Shown here piece after piece: positions 1 through 7,421 of a stretch of DNA of 8,704 bases (position 1 is its first letter; each line of letters starts with the position of its first letter). The stretch is from assembly GCA_900759225.1 (NCBI GenBank), contig CAAEUM010000304.1:1-8704 (forward strand). Direction: 5' to 3'. Position numbers and translations under genes: made by a program. The DNA comes from Lachnospiraceae bacterium (lineage in GTDB: Bacteria > Bacillota > Clostridia > Lachnospirales > Lachnospiraceae). Below the pieces are notes generated by a model that was not told the origin of the DNA, searched no databases, and saw only the letters and a list, made by a program, of their open reading frames with translations.

Positions 1-239
1 GCGATGAGGTTTACATTACCCTGAATAAGAATACGGTTCCCAATGACCCAAGAAGCCCATTTGTAACCTCCGGCGTCCGTATTGGCACACCGGCTATTAC
101 AACAAGAGGCCTGGTGGAGGAGGACATGCCGGTGATCGCCCGGTGCATCTGGCTGGCAGCTACGGATTTTGAAAATAAGAAGGAAGAGATCAGGGCTGAG
201 GTGACAAAGCTCTGTGACAGGTATCCGATCTATCAGTAG
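1..239 (+). CDS. glyA: Serine hydroxymethyltransferase, C-terminal end (partial)
   Basis: This is the last 78 codons of a gene whose 5' part lies outside the window. The reading frame begins at base 3 and ends with TAG at 237-239. The translation contains the typical GlyA C-terminal stretch VPNDPRSPFVTSG followed by VRIGTPAITTRG. The Arg of SGVRIGTPA (codon 78-80) corresponds to the conserved arginine that binds the substrate carboxylate in bacterial SHMTs (family knowledge). The tail ends in RYPIYQ, close to the RYPVY ending of E. coli GlyA. The enzyme is cytosolic and PLP-dependent, interconverting serine + THF with glycine + 5,10-methylene-THF. The PLP lysine and N-terminal domain are not visible here. 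It lies 70 bp upstream of the cdaR-like gene on the same strand, with a strong hairpin between them. Confidence 0.95.
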   Translation, partial: DEVYITLNKNTVPNDPRSPFVTSGVRIGTPAITTRGLVEEDMPVIARCIWLAATDFENKKEEIRAEVTKLCDRYPIYQ

Positions 240-254
240 GAAACGGGATTAGAA

Positions 255-292
255 AAAGGGCTGTATCTGTGCTTGGACAGATGCGGCCCTTT
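255..292 (+). terminator. Strong hairpin after glyA: terminator or attenuator
   Basis: The arms at 255-270 and 277-292 pair over 16 bp, with two G-U wobbles and no mismatch, around a 6-nt loop (GCTTGG). The base is AAAGGGC/GCCCTTT. The plus-strand U-tract is weak (TTTAAAT), while the complementary strand has a better T-run (TTTTTCT). It probably terminates or attenuates glyA transcription. I find no convincing sigma-A promoter between this hairpin and the next gene, so some read-through into the regulator is likely. Confidence 0.65.
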
Positions 293-309
293 AAATCTAA
301 GGAGGAAAT

Positions 310-1473
310 ATGGAGGAAAAGCAGGCAGCTTCATCCCTGGAGCTTTCGCGCCGCAGTGCTCAGGCTATGGTGGAGGAAGTGGGGGCCATTGTGCGCCAGA
401 ATATTAATATGATGGACAGGGAGGGGAGAGTGATCGCAAGCACGGATCCCTCCCGGATTGGCAGTATCCATGAGATTGCCAGGCAGATGGTGGCAGAGGG
501 CATACCGGAGCTGTATGTGGAGGAGGATCAGGAGGCCCGGAACGTAAAAGCAGGGTTAAACCTGTCTCTGGAGCATCAGGGCAGGACGGTGGGGGTGATC
601 GGGATAACAGGCCCCTATGAAGAGGTAGCCGGGTATGGCCAGGTGGTTAAAAAAATGGTAGAAATCCTTATGCGGGAAAACGTGCTTCAGGATGAGCAGC
701 GTATGCGCCAGAGGGTTTTAAGCCGTTTTCTGGAGGACTGGGTCATGGGTACCGGGCTTTTAAAGCCCCAGGATTTAAAGGAGCGGGGGTTTCGGCTTGG
801 GATTGATATTTCACTTCCCAGGCGGATCATGGTGGTCAGCCCTGCAAACATGGAGGAATATGCCTCCACGCCGGGAGGGCAGAAAATCCTTTCTCTTGCA
901 GAGCAGGCGGCTTCCAGGGCAGTGCCGCCAAAGAGCCTGCTTCTTCCAAGCGGGGGACGCCTGATCGTGCTCTGCCCATACTGCCCGGAGGAGGGCATGG
1001 TCCGGGCTGCTGTAAAAATCCTTCAGGCGGTAAAGAAAGAGACCGGTGTTCAGGCGGCAGCAGGTATTGACGGGGGCGCAAGGGAGATCCATCTGGCTTA
1101 TGCGCAGGCGGATAAGTCCTGGAGGGCGGCCTGTGCAGCCGGAAAGCAGCTTGTGGCCTACAGGCAGGTTACCCTGGAGCTGTTTACAGAGGATATTCCG
1201 GATAATGTGAAGCAGGAGTATCTGCAGAAGGTGTTTGCAGGCTGCAGCCAGGAGGAGCTTAGGGGCTGGATGGAGCTTTTGGAGGCCTATTTCGGGCAGG
1301 AGGGTTCACTGGTAAAGACATCACAGGCCCTTCATATTCATAAAAATACACTGACCTACCGCCTCAGGAAGCTTTCAGAGCTTACAGGCTACGATGTAAG
1401 GCTTCCAAGCCAGTCTGCGGTGTTTTATATGGCGATGGTGTTTTTTAAGGATGTGGGACGGCTGTTTGAATAA
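310..1473 (+). CDS. CdaR-family sugar-diacid / glycerate-responsive transcriptional regulator
   Basis: The product has 387 residues, the usual length for CdaR proteins. Residues about 8-135 match the putative sugar-diacid recognition domain (alpha-helical start, NINMMDREGRVIASTDPSRIG, then a hydrophobic VGVIGITGP strand). Residues about 150-290 form the divergent GGDEF-like middle region of the CdaR/PucR group. Residues about 333-363 are the PucR-type helix-turn-helix, with the diagnostic HIHKNTLTYRLRKL. E. coli CdaR activates galactarate, glucarate and glycerate genes, so this is a cytosolic DNA-binding regulator, probably an activator. ATG 310 is preceded by AAGGAGG (299-305) at 4-nt spacing. 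The next gene downstream, on the same strand, is a glycerate kinase, the most likely target. The ligand is inferred from the family and the neighbour. Confidence 0.9.
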   Translation: MEEKQAASSLELSRRSAQAMVEEVGAIVRQNINMMDREGRVIASTDPSRIGSIHEIARQMVAEGIPELYVEEDQEARNVKAGLNLSLEHQGRTVGVIGITGPYEEVAGYGQVVKKMVEILMRENVLQDEQRMRQRVLSRFLEDWVMGTGLLKPQDLKERGFRLGIDISLPRRIMVVSPANMEEYASTPGGQKILSLAEQAASRAVPPKSLLLPSGGRLIVLCPYCPEEGMVRAAVKILQAVKKETGVQAAAGIDGGAREIHLAYAQADKSWRAACAAGKQLVAYRQVTLELFTEDIPDNVKQEYLQKVFAGCSQEELRGWMELLEAYFGQEGSLVKTSQALHIHKNTLTYRLRKLSELTGYDVRLPSQSAVFYMAMVFFKDVGRLFE

Positions 1474-1503
1474 GTACAGAGCAGCATGGTTCAGGTGAGA
1501 GCC

Positions 1504-1542
1504 TTTGTTTTTCGGAATAATAAAAACAAATAAAATATGTTT
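1504..1542. promoter_or_regulatory. Overlapping inverted repeats, candidate activator/operator site
   Basis: TTTGTTTTT (1504-1512) and AAAAACAAA (1522-1530) are perfect 9-bp arms around 9 nt. A second near-palindrome, AAACAAAT-aaa-ATATGTTT (1524-1542, one mismatch per arm), overlaps it and ends 9 bp before the -35 box of the glycerate kinase promoter. Its centre lies about 54 bp upstream of the predicted transcription start, a common activator position. The arms are too A/T-rich to act as a terminator. Binding by the CdaR-like protein encoded just upstream is inference. Confidence 0.4.
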
Positions 1543-1551
1543 CACAGCACA

Positions 1552-1580
1552 TTGACGAGGAGGCAGGAGGCAGGTAAAAT
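1552..1580 (+). promoter_or_regulatory. Sigma-A promoter of the glycerate kinase gene
   Basis: The -35 is TTGACG (1552-1557), the spacer is exactly 17 bp, and the -10 is TAAAAT (1575-1580). The predicted transcription start is near 1587. The spacer is entirely the tandem repeat AGGAGGC-AGGAGGC-AGG. With this start, the leader would be only about 6 nt before ATG 1593 but about 21 nt before ATG 1608, which favours the second ATG. Confidence 0.65.
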
Positions 1581-1607
1581 AAAGGTAATTGAATGGAGGG
1601 CGAGAAC

Positions 1608-2747
1608 ATGAAATTTTTATTTGCATCTGATTCCTTTAAGGGAACCTTGTCATCTGAGAAGATCACAGGGCTTTTGGAGGCCTCCGCCAAGACGGTTTTC
1701 CCAGGATGTGAGACGGCTGGGGTGCCGGTGGCAGACGGCGGAGAGGGAACAATTGATGCGGTTATTTCCGCATTAAAGGGTGAAATATGCAGGGTTACAG
1801 TACATGGCCCGCTGATGGAGGAGAGGGAATCCTTTTATGGCACATTTGAGGGTGATTCAGCCATTATTGAAATGGCGGCTGCCTCAGGTCTTCCCATGGT
1901 TCCCAGTGAAAAGCGGAATCCTCTTTTTACAACCACCTACGGCACCGGCGAGCTGATCCGGGATGCGCTTGAGAAGGGGTACCGCAAGATTTCCATTGCC
2001 ATTGGCGGCAGCGCGACCAATGACGGCGGTATGGGGGCAATGTCTGCCCTTGGTGTCCGCTTCCTTGATAAGGACGGGAAGGAGCTTGCAGGAACAGGTC
2101 AGAACCTTGGAAAGGTAGCTGAGATCGATCTGTCCGGCCTTCACCCGGCAGTGGCAGAAAGTACCTTTACAGTTATGTGTGATGTTACAAACCCGCTTAC
2201 AGGGCCGGACGGAGCAACCTATACCTTCGGAAAGCAGAAGGGAGGAACGCCAAAGATCCTGGAGGAGCTGGAGGCAGGCATGGTAAGCTATGCAGCACTT
2301 TTAAAGGAAAAGCTGGGCGTGGACGTGGATAAGATACCGGGAGCCGGTGCAGCCGGCGGTCTTGGAGCAGCCTTCTGCGTATTCTTAAAGGCAAATTTAA
2401 AGTCGGGAATCGATACAGTCCTGGATCTGGTTCATTTTAATGAGCTGCTGGAGGGCGTTGACCTGGTGATCACCGGTGAGGGGCGCATGGACTGGCAGTC
2501 TGCCTTTGGAAAGGTGCCAAGCGGAATCGGAGCGCGGTGCAAAGAGCGGGGGATCCCGGTTGTTGCCATTGTAGGCGGCATGGGAAATAAGGCAGAGACA
2601 ATCTTTGACTATGGAATTGACAGTATTGTGACTACTATTAACGGGGCCATGGATATTGAGGAGGCACTGGGACGGGCCGAGGAGCTGTATGCCAGCGCAG
2701 CAGACCGCACCTTCCGCCTTCTGCGGGCAGGAATGGCCTTAAAATAG
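1608..2747 (+). CDS. glxK: Glycerate kinase (type I, GlxK/GarK family)
   Basis: This enzyme phosphorylates D-glycerate with ATP. The GarK/GlxK family yields 2-phosphoglycerate, which enters lower glycolysis. The 379-residue length is normal. Visible family motifs from this start are ASDSFKGT near the N-terminus, PVADGGEGT (about 40-48), IGGSATNDGGMG (about 132-143), CDVTNPLTGPDGA (about 191-203), PGAGAAGGLG (about 244-253) and TGEGRMDWQS (about 289-298). An in-frame ATG at 1593 would add five residues (MEGEN). I prefer ATG 1608 because GGAGGG (1595-1600) sits 7 nt before it and because family members begin directly with MK-hydrophobic-A-x-DSFKG. It has its own promoter (1552-1580), lies downstream of the CdaR-like gene, and ends in a bidirectional terminator. 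The symbol is by family; garK is equally possible. Confidence 0.93.
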   Translation: MKFLFASDSFKGTLSSEKITGLLEASAKTVFPGCETAGVPVADGGEGTIDAVISALKGEICRVTVHGPLMEERESFYGTFEGDSAIIEMAAASGLPMVPSEKRNPLFTTTYGTGELIRDALEKGYRKISIAIGGSATNDGGMGAMSALGVRFLDKDGKELAGTGQNLGKVAEIDLSGLHPAVAESTFTVMCDVTNPLTGPDGATYTFGKQKGGTPKILEELEAGMVSYAALLKEKLGVDVDKIPGAGAAGGLGAAFCVFLKANLKSGIDTVLDLVHFNELLEGVDLVITGEGRMDWQSAFGKVPSGIGARCKERGIPVVAIVGGMGNKAETIFDYGIDSIVTTINGAMDIEEALGRAEELYASAADRTFRLLRAGMALK

Positions 2748-2758
2748 GGGAAGCTGTA

Positions 2759-2812
2759 TAAAAAAACGCATCTGAAGGGCAGTGAATAAAGCCACTCAGA
2801 TGCGTTTTGTTA
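2759..2812. terminator. Bidirectional intrinsic terminator between convergent genes
   Basis: The perfect 13-bp stem AAAACGCATCTGA (2763-2775) / TCAGATGCGTTTT (2796-2808) encloses a 20-nt loop that may fold further (AGTG/CACT). The plus strand leaves TTTTGTTAT after the stem. The minus strand leaves a run of T from the A-tract at 2760-2766. It serves the glycerate kinase gene (+, ends 2747) and the giant activase-like gene (-, ends 2826). Confidence 0.9.
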
Positions 2813-2825
2813 TATCAGATATCGC

Positions 2826-5800
2826 TTACACATTTACCAATGTTCCCGAGGGGGCTGCCACTGGCCGTACCTGACGGTTTATGGAATTTTCCTTTTTCAG
2901 GTTTTTCTGGGCAGTAGCCAGCATCAGCTTGATCCGGTTCAGCTGGTTTACCTCGCTGGCTCCGGGGTCATAGTCTACTGCAATGATATTGGAGCCCGGA
3001 TAATTTTTGCGCAGCTCCTTAATAACGCCCTTTCCTACAATGTGGTTTGGAAGGCAGCCAAAGGGCTGGGTGCAGATAATGTTTTCTACGCCGCTTTCAA
3101 TTAATTCCAGCATTTCACCGGTTAAGAACCAGCCCTCGCCGGTCTGGTTCCCAAGGGATACAAAGCCCTTTGCCATGTCAGCCAGCTTGTTAATAGAGGA
3201 AGGGGGAGCAAAGTGAAGGCTTGCCTCAAGCTCCTTTTTCGCTGTTTTCCGGAAGTATTCTAACAGGGAAATACCGGCATTGCACAGCCAGGCAGTGGAT
3301 TTCTTTGTGCCCAGATGCTCTGCCTTAAAGTTATTGTTGTAGAAGCAGTACAGCAGAAAATCCATTAGATCCGGCATGACAGCTTCAGCCCCTTCGGATT
3401 CCAGGAGCTCTACCACATGGTTATTGGCAAGAGGAGAGAACTTAACAAGGATCTCTCCGACAATGCCTACCTTCGGTTTTTTAACATCAAGGCGGGCCAG
3501 CTGGTCGAAATCATGGATGATCCCCCGGATATTCCTGGCAAATTCGATCATTCCCGCATTCTTTTTTGACAGGGAGGCGATGCAGCGCTTTTTCCAGGCT
3601 TCATGAAGGGCGTTGGCGCTTCCGGGCTTTGCTTCATAGGGCCTGGTGGCGTAAAGCACCCGCATGAAAATATCGCCGTAAACTACTGCCTGCATGGCTT
3701 TCGTCAGCAGGGGAAGGGTGATCTGGAAGCCAGGGTTTGTCTCCATACCGTTGGCATTGACGGATATAACAGGAATCTGGCTCATTCCCGCTTTTTCCAG
3801 GGCGCGGCGTATAAAACCAATGTAGTTGGAAGCGCGGCAGCCTCCTCCGGTCTGGCTCATGAAAACAGCGGTATGGTTTAAGTCATACTTCCCGGATAAT
3901 AGGGCGTCCATAATCTGTCCGATCACGATCAGAGAAGGGTAGCAGGCATCATTATTTACATATTGGAGGCCTACATCAACGGCATTGCGGTTGTGATTCT
4001 GCAGCACCTCAACATTGTATCCAAAGGTGCGGATGGCAGGCTCTAAAAGGTCAAAGTGGATAGGGGACATCTGAGGGCATAAAATGGTGTAGTCCTTTTT
4101 CATGTCCTTTGTGAAAACAACCCGGTTATATGCGCTTGATACTACCTTGCGGGTAAAGTGGCGCTCATCCCGCACACGAAGGGCGGCGATCAGGGAACGG
4201 ATCCGGATCCGGGCTGCCCCCAGGTTGTTGACCTCATCAATTTTCAGTACCGTATAGATCTTTCCGGAATGGGTAAGGATATCCGATACCTGGTCTGTGG
4301 TAACGGCGTCAAGGCCGCAGCCAAAGGAGTTTAACTGGATCAGATCAAGGTTATCCTGGGCTTTTACAAAGCTTGCTGCCGCATAGAGCCTTGAATGGTA
4401 CATCCACTGGTCCGTTACCACCAGAGGGCGCTCCACCTTCCCCAGATGGGAGACCGAATCCTCTGTCAATACGGCGAAGCCGTAGGAGGCGATCATATCC
4501 GGTATGCCGTGGTGGATCTCCGGGTCTACGTGGTAGGGGCGCCCGGCCAGCACAATGCCCCGGCGTCCATGCTCCTTCATCCATTTAAGCGTTTCCTCAC
4601 CTTTTTTCTCCATATCCCTGCGGGAGGATAAAAGCTCCATCCAGGCGGCATGGGCTGCCATTTTCACTTCTGCTGCAGGTATGTCAAAGGCCTTTGTAAA
4701 TTCTGCCACAAGAGCTTTTGTGAGGATCTCTTCGCTGGTAAAGGCCATAAATGGATTTAAGAACCGTACATTCTCTTCCTTTAAGGCTTCCACGTTGTTC
4801 TTGATATTCTCCGCATAGGAGGTGACCATAGGGCAGTTGTAGTGGTTTCCGGCCTCCGGTGTCTCATTGCGCTCGTAGGGGATGCAGGGGTAGAAGATAA
4901 ACTTTACGCCCTGATGGATCAGCCATGACACGTGGCCATGTACCAGCTTGGCCGGATAGCATTCGGATTCGCTGGGAATGGATTCAATGCCCAGCTCGTA
5001 AATCTGCCGGGTGGACTGGGGGGAGAGCACTACATGGAAGCGAAGCTTCTTAAAGAATACAGCCCAGAAGGGGAAATTCTCGTACATGTTAAGCACTCTT
5101 GGGATTCCAACCATGCCCCGGTCTGCCTGATCCATGGAAAGGGGCTCATACTCGAACATGCGGTGGTATTTATAATCAAAAAGGTTTGGAATCTCTTTCT
5201 TCGCCTTTTCGAGCCCAAGGCCCCGCTCGCAGCGGTTTCCGGACACAAAGCGCCGTCCGCTCCCAAACTGGTTGACTGTAAGGACGCAGTGGTTATTGCA
5301 GCCCTTGCAGCGGGTCATAGAGGTGGTGTAGCGCAGTGCGGCAATCTTTTCCAGGGAAAGCATGGAGCTTTCTTTTTCACCTTCCATATGGAAGCGTTCT
5401 CTGGCGATCAAGGCTGCTCCAAAGGCGCCCATAATGCCTGCGATATCAGGGCGTACTGCCTCACAGCCGGAAATACGCTCAAAGCTTCTGAGGACTGCGT
5501 CATTGTAGAAGGTGCCGCCCTGGACAACTACATGCTCCCCCAGATCCGAAGGCCTGGTAAGCTTGATCACCTTAAACAGGGCGTTTTTAATGACAGAGTA
5601 GGCAAGACCGGCGGATATATCCGCAACGGAGGCGCCCTCTTTCTGGGCCTGTTTTACGTTGGAATTCATAAAGACGGTACAGCGGGTTCCAAGGTCTGTT
5701 GGATTTTTTGCGAATAAGGCTTCTCTTGCAAAATCCTCCACACTGTAATTTAAGCTTTTTGCAAAGGTTTCAATGAAGGAGCCGCAGCCGGAGGAGCAGG

Positions 5801-7136
5801 CCTCGTTAAGCTGTACACTGTCTACCGTGCCGTCCTTAATGCGGATGCACTTCATATCCTGGCCGCCGATATCCAGGATGCAGTCTACATCCGGCTCAAA
5901 GAAGGCAGCTGCATAGTAGTGGGAGATGGTTTCCACCTCGCCCTCGTCCAGCATAAGGGCTGCCTTTAAGAGGGCCTCACCGTAGCCGGTGGAGCAGGAG
6001 TATGCAATGTGTGCTCCGGGAGGAAGCTGTTCCTTGATCTCGCCCATGGCCCGGATCGCCGTAGCAAGAGGGCTCCCGTTGTTGTTGTCATAGAAGCGGT
6101 ACAGCAGGGAGCCGTCCTCGCCTACTAAAGCCACCTTTGTTGTGGTGGAGCCTGCGTCAATGCCAAGATAGCAGTTCCCTTCATAGGAAGCCAGATCCTC
6201 GGTTTTTACCTGGTGGCAGGCGTGGCGCTTCTGGAATTTGTCAAAATCTTCCTGATCTTCAAAGAGGAGCTCCATGCGCTTTACTTCAAAGTCCATTTTG
6301 ATCCCGGAGGAAAGGCGTGAGATCAGGTCATCGATCGATACGGCATCCTGCCGCTCCTGAGGGTTCATGGAGGCACCTACAGCTGCAAACAGGTGGGAAT
6401 GGTCTGGTGCGATCACCTGTTCTGGAGTCAGCTTTAAGGTGCGGATAAAGGCTTCACGAAGCTGCGGAAGAAAATGCAGGGGGCCGCCTAAAAAGGCCAC
6501 GTTTCCGCGGATCGGCTTTCCGCAGGCAAGGCCGCTGATCGTCTGGTTTACTACAGCCTGGAAAATGGAAGCGGCCAGATCCTCTCTGGTAGCACCTTCA
6601 TTGATCAAGGGCTGGATATCGGATTTTGCGAAAACGCCGCATCTTGCAGCGATCGGATAGATGGCTTTATAGTTTTTGGCATATTCATTGAGGCCGGAGG
6701 CATCTGTCTGAAGGAGAGAGGCCATCTGGTCAATAAAAGAGCCGGTACCTCCGGCACAGATCCCGTTCATCCTCTGGTCAATGCCGCCGGTGAAGTAGAT
6801 GATCTTAGCATCTTCGCCGCCCAGCTCAATGGCAACGTCCGTCTGAGGGGCGTAGTCCTGAAGGGCGGAAGCAACTGCCACTACTTCCTGAACGAAGGGT
6901 ATATGTAAATGGGAGGAAAGCGTAAGCCCTCCAGAGCCGGTTATAACCGGAATCACAGCCAAAGAACCCAGCTGTCCCCTGGCTTTTTGAAGAAGGGCTG
7001 CAAGGGTTTCCTGAATATTGGCATAATGGCGCTGGTAATCGGAAAAAAGGATATGATGCTCCGGGTCCAGAAGCGCAATTTTTACAGTGGTGGAACCAAT
7101 GTCGATTCCCAGTGATAATGTTTGATACTGACTCAT
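2826..7136 (-). CDS. Giant tandem acyl-CoA dehydratase activase / DUF2229 / HgdB-like fusion protein
   Basis: This 1436-residue cytosolic protein belongs to the CoA-substrate-specific enzyme activase family; its physiological substrate is unknown. ASKHA ATPase domain 1 (about 7-258) has [10 protein letters not shown] (10-19), ELGGEDAK (104-111), C127 in ICAGGTGSF and C166 in AARCGVF. Domain 2 (about 322-580) has [10 protein letters not shown] (325-334), DIGGQDMK (422-429), C447 in ACSSGCGSF and C486 in TRCTVF. In HgdC-type activators the two equivalent cysteines hold a dimer-bridging [4Fe-4S] cluster, so both modules look functional. Next come a Cys cluster CX2CX3CX18C (610-636), a DUF2229-like region (about 675-955) and an HgdB/D-like region (about 1016-1405) with C1065, C1100 and C1361. 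The inferred role is ATP-driven injection of low-potential electrons into an Fe-S acceptor within the same chain. It is convergent with the glycerate kinase gene and divergent from corA. The Shine-Dalgarno lies unusually far (20 nt) from the ATG, and no better in-frame start exists. Confidence 0.9.
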   Translation of the reverse strand: MSQYQTLSLGIDIGSTTVKIALLDPEHHILFSDYQRHYANIQETLAALLQKARGQLGSLAVIPVITGSGGLTLSSHLHIPFVQEVVAVASALQDYAPQTDVAIELGGEDAKIIYFTGGIDQRMNGICAGGTGSFIDQMASLLQTDASGLNEYAKNYKAIYPIAARCGVFAKSDIQPLINEGATREDLAASIFQAVVNQTISGLACGKPIRGNVAFLGGPLHFLPQLREAFIRTLKLTPEQVIAPDHSHLFAAVGASMNPQERQDAVSIDDLISRLSSGIKMDFEVKRMELLFEDQEDFDKFQKRHACHQVKTEDLASYEGNCYLGIDAGSTTTKVALVGEDGSLLYRFYDNNNGSPLATAIRAMGEIKEQLPPGAHIAYSCSTGYGEALLKAALMLDEGEVETISHYYAAAFFEPDVDCILDIGGQDMKCIRIKDGTVDSVQLNEACSSGCGSFIETFAKSLNYSVEDFAREALFAKNPTDLGTRCTVFMNSNVKQAQKEGASVADISAGLAYSVIKNALFKVIKLTRPSDLGEHVVVQGGTFYNDAVLRSFERISGCEAVRPDIAGIMGAFGAALIARERFHMEGEKESSMLSLEKIAALRYTTSMTRCKGCNNHCVLTVNQFGSGRRFVSGNRCERGLGLEKAKKEIPNLFDYKYHRMFEYEPLSMDQADRGMVGIPRVLNMYENFPFWAVFFKKLRFHVVLSPQSTRQIYELGIESIPSESECYPAKLVHGHVSWLIHQGVKFIFYPCIPYERNETPEAGNHYNCPMVTSYAENIKNNVEALKEENVRFLNPFMAFTSEEILTKALVAEFTKAFDIPAAEVKMAAHAAWMELLSSRRDMEKKGEETLKWMKEHGRRGIVLAGRPYHVDPEIHHGIPDMIASYGFAVLTEDSVSHLGKVERPLVVTDQWMYHSRLYAAASFVKAQDNLDLIQLNSFGCGLDAVTTDQVSDILTHSGKIYTVLKIDEVNNLGAARIRIRSLIAALRVRDERHFTRKVVSSAYNRVVFTKDMKKDYTILCPQMSPIHFDLLEPAIRTFGYNVEVLQNHNRNAVDVGLQYVNNDACYPSLIVIGQIMDALLSGKYDLNHTAVFMSQTGGGCRASNYIGFIRRALEKAGMSQIPVISVNANGMETNPGFQITLPLLTKAMQAVVYGDIFMRVLYATRPYEAKPGSANALHEAWKKRCIASLSKKNAGMIEFARNIRGIIHDFDQLARLDVKKPKVGIVGEILVKFSPLANNHVVELLESEGAEAVMPDLMDFLLYCFYNNNFKAEHLGTKKSTAWLCNAGISLLEYFRKTAKKELEASLHFAPPSSINKLADMAKGFVSLGNQTGEGWFLTGEMLELIESGVENIICTQPFGCLPNHIVGKGVIKELRKNYPGSNIIAVDYDPGASEVNQLNRIKLMLATAQKNLKKENSINRQVRPVAAPSGTLVNV

Positions 7137-7156
7137 GTTGACGGGATTATCCCTGA

Positions 7157-7164
7157 CCTCCTTT
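7157..7164 (-). promoter_or_regulatory. Distant ribosome binding site of the giant activase gene
   Basis: On the minus strand, AAAGGAGG (7164 down to 7157) is the only strong Shine-Dalgarno near the ATG at 7136, but 20 nt separate them. The intervening GGGA-TAA-TCCC (7153-7143) can fold into a small hairpin. Removing its 11 nt gives an effective spacing of 9 nt. No ATG, GTG or TTG occurs in frame between the SD and the ATG. Confidence 0.5.
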
Positions 7165-7233
7165 ATAACGCAATAAAGCAGTTTCTAAAATAGGGCCCTT
7201 TTTGCCGGAATGGGCATTAAAAAGGCATCCTAC

Positions 7234-7262
7234 AGTTTAACATAAAATTTTAGTGAAGACAA
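7234..7262 (-). promoter_or_regulatory. Candidate promoter of the giant activase gene
   Basis: Read on the minus strand, the -35 is TTGTCT (7262-7257), the spacer is 17 bp, and the -10 is TAAACT (7239-7234) preceded by TG one base upstream (extended -10). The predicted start is near 7227, giving a leader of about 90 nt. The leader can form a hairpin pairing CCTTTT and TGCC with GGCA and AAAAGG (about 7225-7197), of unknown role. Confidence 0.5.
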
Positions 7263-7263
7263 T

Positions 7264-7290
7264 CGTAAAGGGGTGTTAAAAAAGTGTAAA
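7264..7290 (-). promoter_or_regulatory. Three helically phased TTTACA-type direct repeats upstream of the minus-strand promoter
   Basis: On the minus strand, TTTACA (7290-7285), TTAACA (7279-7274) and TTTACG (7269-7264) are spaced 11 and 10 bp start to start, and the last abuts the candidate -35 box. This resembles the TT(A/C/T)ACA direct repeats with about 11-bp period bound by Bacillus PhoP and other OmpR-type regulators (family knowledge). The match is by eye in A/T-rich DNA, so regulator identity is only a suggestion. Confidence 0.35.
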
Positions 7291-7360
7291 CAAACCGGGA
7301 ATAAGGAGGCAGCTTGACGGAAATGGGGCGTATCTGCCGGAAGGCCGGGAGGTTTAGCCG

Positions 7361-7389
7361 TTGACAAACGGGAAGGCAGTCACTATAAT
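7361..7389 (+). promoter_or_regulatory. Perfect-consensus sigma-A promoter of the corA-like gene
   Basis: TTGACA (7361-7366), a 17-bp spacer and TATAAT (7384-7389) match the consensus at every position. The predicted start is near 7396, leaving a leader of only about 26 nt, too short for an Mg2+-sensing riboswitch. A small inverted repeat, CCGTT-GACA-AACGG (7358-7371), overlaps the -35 box and could be a repressor site. Confidence 0.85.
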
Positions 7390-7421
7390 TAGGGTAAATT
7401 TCAGAATGGGGGAGAGTTCGC

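Noticed and set aside
687..1092. Minus-strand open frames of 81-103 codons
   Set aside because: They are antisense to the CdaR-like coding region, mutually overlapping, and without recognisable motifs.
1504..1530. Inverted repeat as terminator of the CdaR-like gene
   Set aside because: The stem is nearly all A-T and has no G-C-rich core, so it is unlikely to terminate. A regulatory site is more plausible.
1593..1607. Upstream ATG as start of the glycerate kinase
   Set aside because: It has a weaker SD, would lie about 6 nt from the predicted transcription start, and adds five residues absent from the usual family N-terminus. ATG 1608 with GGAGGG is better.
4932..5717. 261-codon open frame on the plus strand
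   Set aside because: It lies entirely antisense to the giant activase gene, its translation resembles no family, and the minus-strand frame has unmistakable domains. It reflects codon bias on the other strand.
7396..7421. Possible Mg2+ riboswitch (M-box) before corA
   Set aside because: The consensus promoter leaves a leader of only about 26 nt, far too short, and no M-box-like structure is visible.
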